NCBI GenBank assembly: GCA_000226015.1
Contig: JH152835.1
Span: 214,650 to 247,448, forward strand
Length of the DNA stretch: 32,799 nucleotides
Origin: Mnemiopsis leidyi
Lineage: Eukaryota; Ctenophora; Tentaculata; Lobata; Bolinopsidae
Direction: 5' to 3'
Made by a program: the position numbers and the translations under genes. A model generated the notes under the pieces. That model ran no database searches and was not told the origin of the DNA. It worked only from the letters and a program-made list of their open reading frames with translations. Below, in pieces: positions 31,701 through 32,799 of the stretch (the stretch's first letter is position 1; every line of letters starts with the position of its first letter).

Positions 31701-32430
31701 TGTCATGACAACAATCAACACTTGACACAAACAAGACAAGGCGATAATTTGTCACAAAGAGTCTAAATGATAAGACGATAATTGGTAAGTTTTTGTAACA
31801 AAGTAACCAAGAATATTCACCTTAGTGATAAGACACTCCACCACTTTGTACTGATTAGACATGTCTGCAACTAGCGATACCATGTCGTTACAGTGAGATC
31901 TGATAACTGTCGGCCCGAATATTATCGCCAAGTTGTATGTGTGCATCTGAAATAGTTTTTTGTAAATATATCGACCACCAAGGTTTACAGGTGCTTTGAT
32001 CAACCGCGGGGTTTTAAAAAGCACTGAACTACTTATTCTCGGAAAGAAGGCCCCACAAAAGGCACTCATGAGTTGTGAAGCGAATCGTGGCGCGGCGAAC
32101 CGAGAAAGATAAAGGACGGTCGCCTTTATCAAATCACGAGCTGGATAGTATCACGTCTAAAGAGATACTATCTGTAAAAAGAGCGACAATTTTGAAAACA
32201 CATCAAAGAAAATAACAAATCCATTCAGCATCAAACGTGTCAATTTACGTAAAAATAAAGCCGCGTCCACAAAGTCGAAAAACGATCCAGTAATTCAGAC
32301 CCACCTTGTTGACTTCGGCGTTAGCGACCACTTTAACAAGATGTCCAAAAAGAAGTTTTGCCGTAGCCAGGTGACATTCCGGCAGTTGTTTTATCAACGT
32401 TCTCAACTTTTCTTGTCTTGTCTCAAGTTC
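28791..32430 (-). CDS. ARHGAP21/23-like Rho GTPase-activating protein, 3' four exons (5' end outside window)
   Basis: RhoGAP proteins speed GTP hydrolysis on Rho-family GTPases at membranes and the cytoskeleton. Exons from the 5' side: 32430-32305, 31946-31821, 30182-30057 and 29924-28791, all in phase 0. The first three are each exactly 126 nt. The first two give the C-terminal half of the RhoGAP domain (LRTLIKQLPECHLATAKLL, then NLAIIFGPTVIR with its conserved Asn). QYKVVECLITKYSYIF follows and aligns with QYKIVETLIQHHDWFF of human ARHGAP21. The catalytic arginine finger would lie in exons beyond the edge. The third exon is highly acidic (FEDEEEKE). The last encodes 377 residues of basic, Ser-rich disordered tail with no known domain. 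The family assignment rests on the RhoGAP segment only; other ARHGAPs are less likely. Confidence 0.87.
29063..29162 (-). repeat. Four tandem octapeptide repeats in the RhoGAP tail (24-bp coding repeat)
   Basis: Within the last exon four consecutive eight-residue units read NRKSTEIS, NRRSTDIG, SRKSLDTN and YGKSLDSR. Each has a basic-x-Ser core suited to basophilic kinases. The 24-bp period keeps the frame, so copy number can vary without damage. Confidence 0.8.
30183..31820 (-). other. RhoGAP intron with simple repeats
   Basis: This 1.6-kb intron contains an AC-rich tract at about 30895-30920 and the 24-bp minisatellite at 31405-31540. No exon or RNA gene was recognised. Confidence 0.55.
31405..31540. 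repeat. 24-bp minisatellite, five full units plus a partial
   Basis: Units begin at 31405, 31429, 31453, 31477 and 31501, with a partial unit at 31525. The consensus starts AGCTATAGTAACCAGG. Two variants (AGCTATAG and AGCTTTAG) alternate in the later units, suggesting duplication of a 48-bp pair. The continuous plus-strand frame through it is a by-product of the period. Confidence 0.92.
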
Positions 32431-32597
32431 CTGGAGAACACATAGTTTGAGACAAAGAACATTGTTACAAAATACAAACAAATATTTTCCAGATAGTAAG
32501 TTGCGACAGTTTACCAGCTGATTGTGGTGTTTAAATGACAAATAACATCGTGCTGGGCCGTGTTTGGCGGTGAAACTAAAATTCATATCCAGGTTAA

Positions 32598-32799
32598 CTT
32601 TTACAGGTAGACACAAGGAAACTTACAGGTAGACACAAGGAAACTTACAGGTAGACACAAGGAAACTTACAGGTAGACACAAGGAAACTTACAGGTAGAC
32701 ACAAGGAAACTTACAGGTAGACACAAGGAAACTTACAGGTAGACACAAGGAAACTTACAGGTAGACACAAGGAAACTTACAGGTAGACACAAGGAAACT
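32598..32799. repeat. 22-bp minisatellite running to the window edge
   Basis: About nine near-perfect copies of a 22-bp unit (AGGTAGACACAAGGAAACTTAC) run to the last base, so the true array is longer. It lies in a RhoGAP intron. On the gene's strand every unit contains CTGTAAGT, a strong 5' splice-site match. Confidence 0.95.

Overview
The window is animal nuclear DNA. It is AT-rich by eye, with short to medium GT-AG introns and four protein-coding genes in under 33 kb. The gene set (PDE7-like phosphodiesterase, vertebrate-type SYCP2, class C receptor, ARHGAP21/23-like RhoGAP) and the compact layout suggest an invertebrate, possibly a cnidarian or another non-bilaterian. I cannot name the species. 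All gene models were built by hand from reading frames, splice signals, matching intron phases and remembered family sequences.

Layout. (1) 1-2857: no coding gene seen; two perfect palindromic CREs, a TATA box and a probable 5' leader. (2) 2869-7271, plus strand: PDE7/PDE4-like cyclic nucleotide phosphodiesterase in six coding exons. The metal-binding residues are kept, but the invariant purine-binding Gln is Leu. (3) 8743-25660, minus strand: an SYCP2 orthologue in 18 coding exons, predicted at 1751 aa, with ARM-like N-terminus, Spt16M/PH-like domain, long disordered centre and C-terminal coiled coil. One intron holds a decayed mariner-type transposon, another a perfect 28-bp-arm hairpin. 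(4) 16351-19386, plus strand: a single-exon mGluR-like class C GPCR nested inside the 6.5-kb SYCP2 intron on the opposite strand. (5) 25661-28790: intergenic, including a GC-rich cluster of inverted and direct repeats at about 27185-28030. (6) 28791-32430, minus strand: the 3' end of an ARHGAP21/23-like RhoGAP gene; its 5' part lies beyond the window. A 22-bp minisatellite fills the last 200 bases.

No operon or shared pathway links these genes. The PDE (cAMP breakdown) and the GPCR (possible G-protein input) could both touch cyclic-nucleotide signalling, SYCP2 belongs to meiotic chromosome axes, and the RhoGAP acts on small GTPases. The features most worth attention are the Gln-to-Leu change in the PDE, the CREs upstream of that gene, the receptor nested in a meiosis gene, and the structured repeat cluster.
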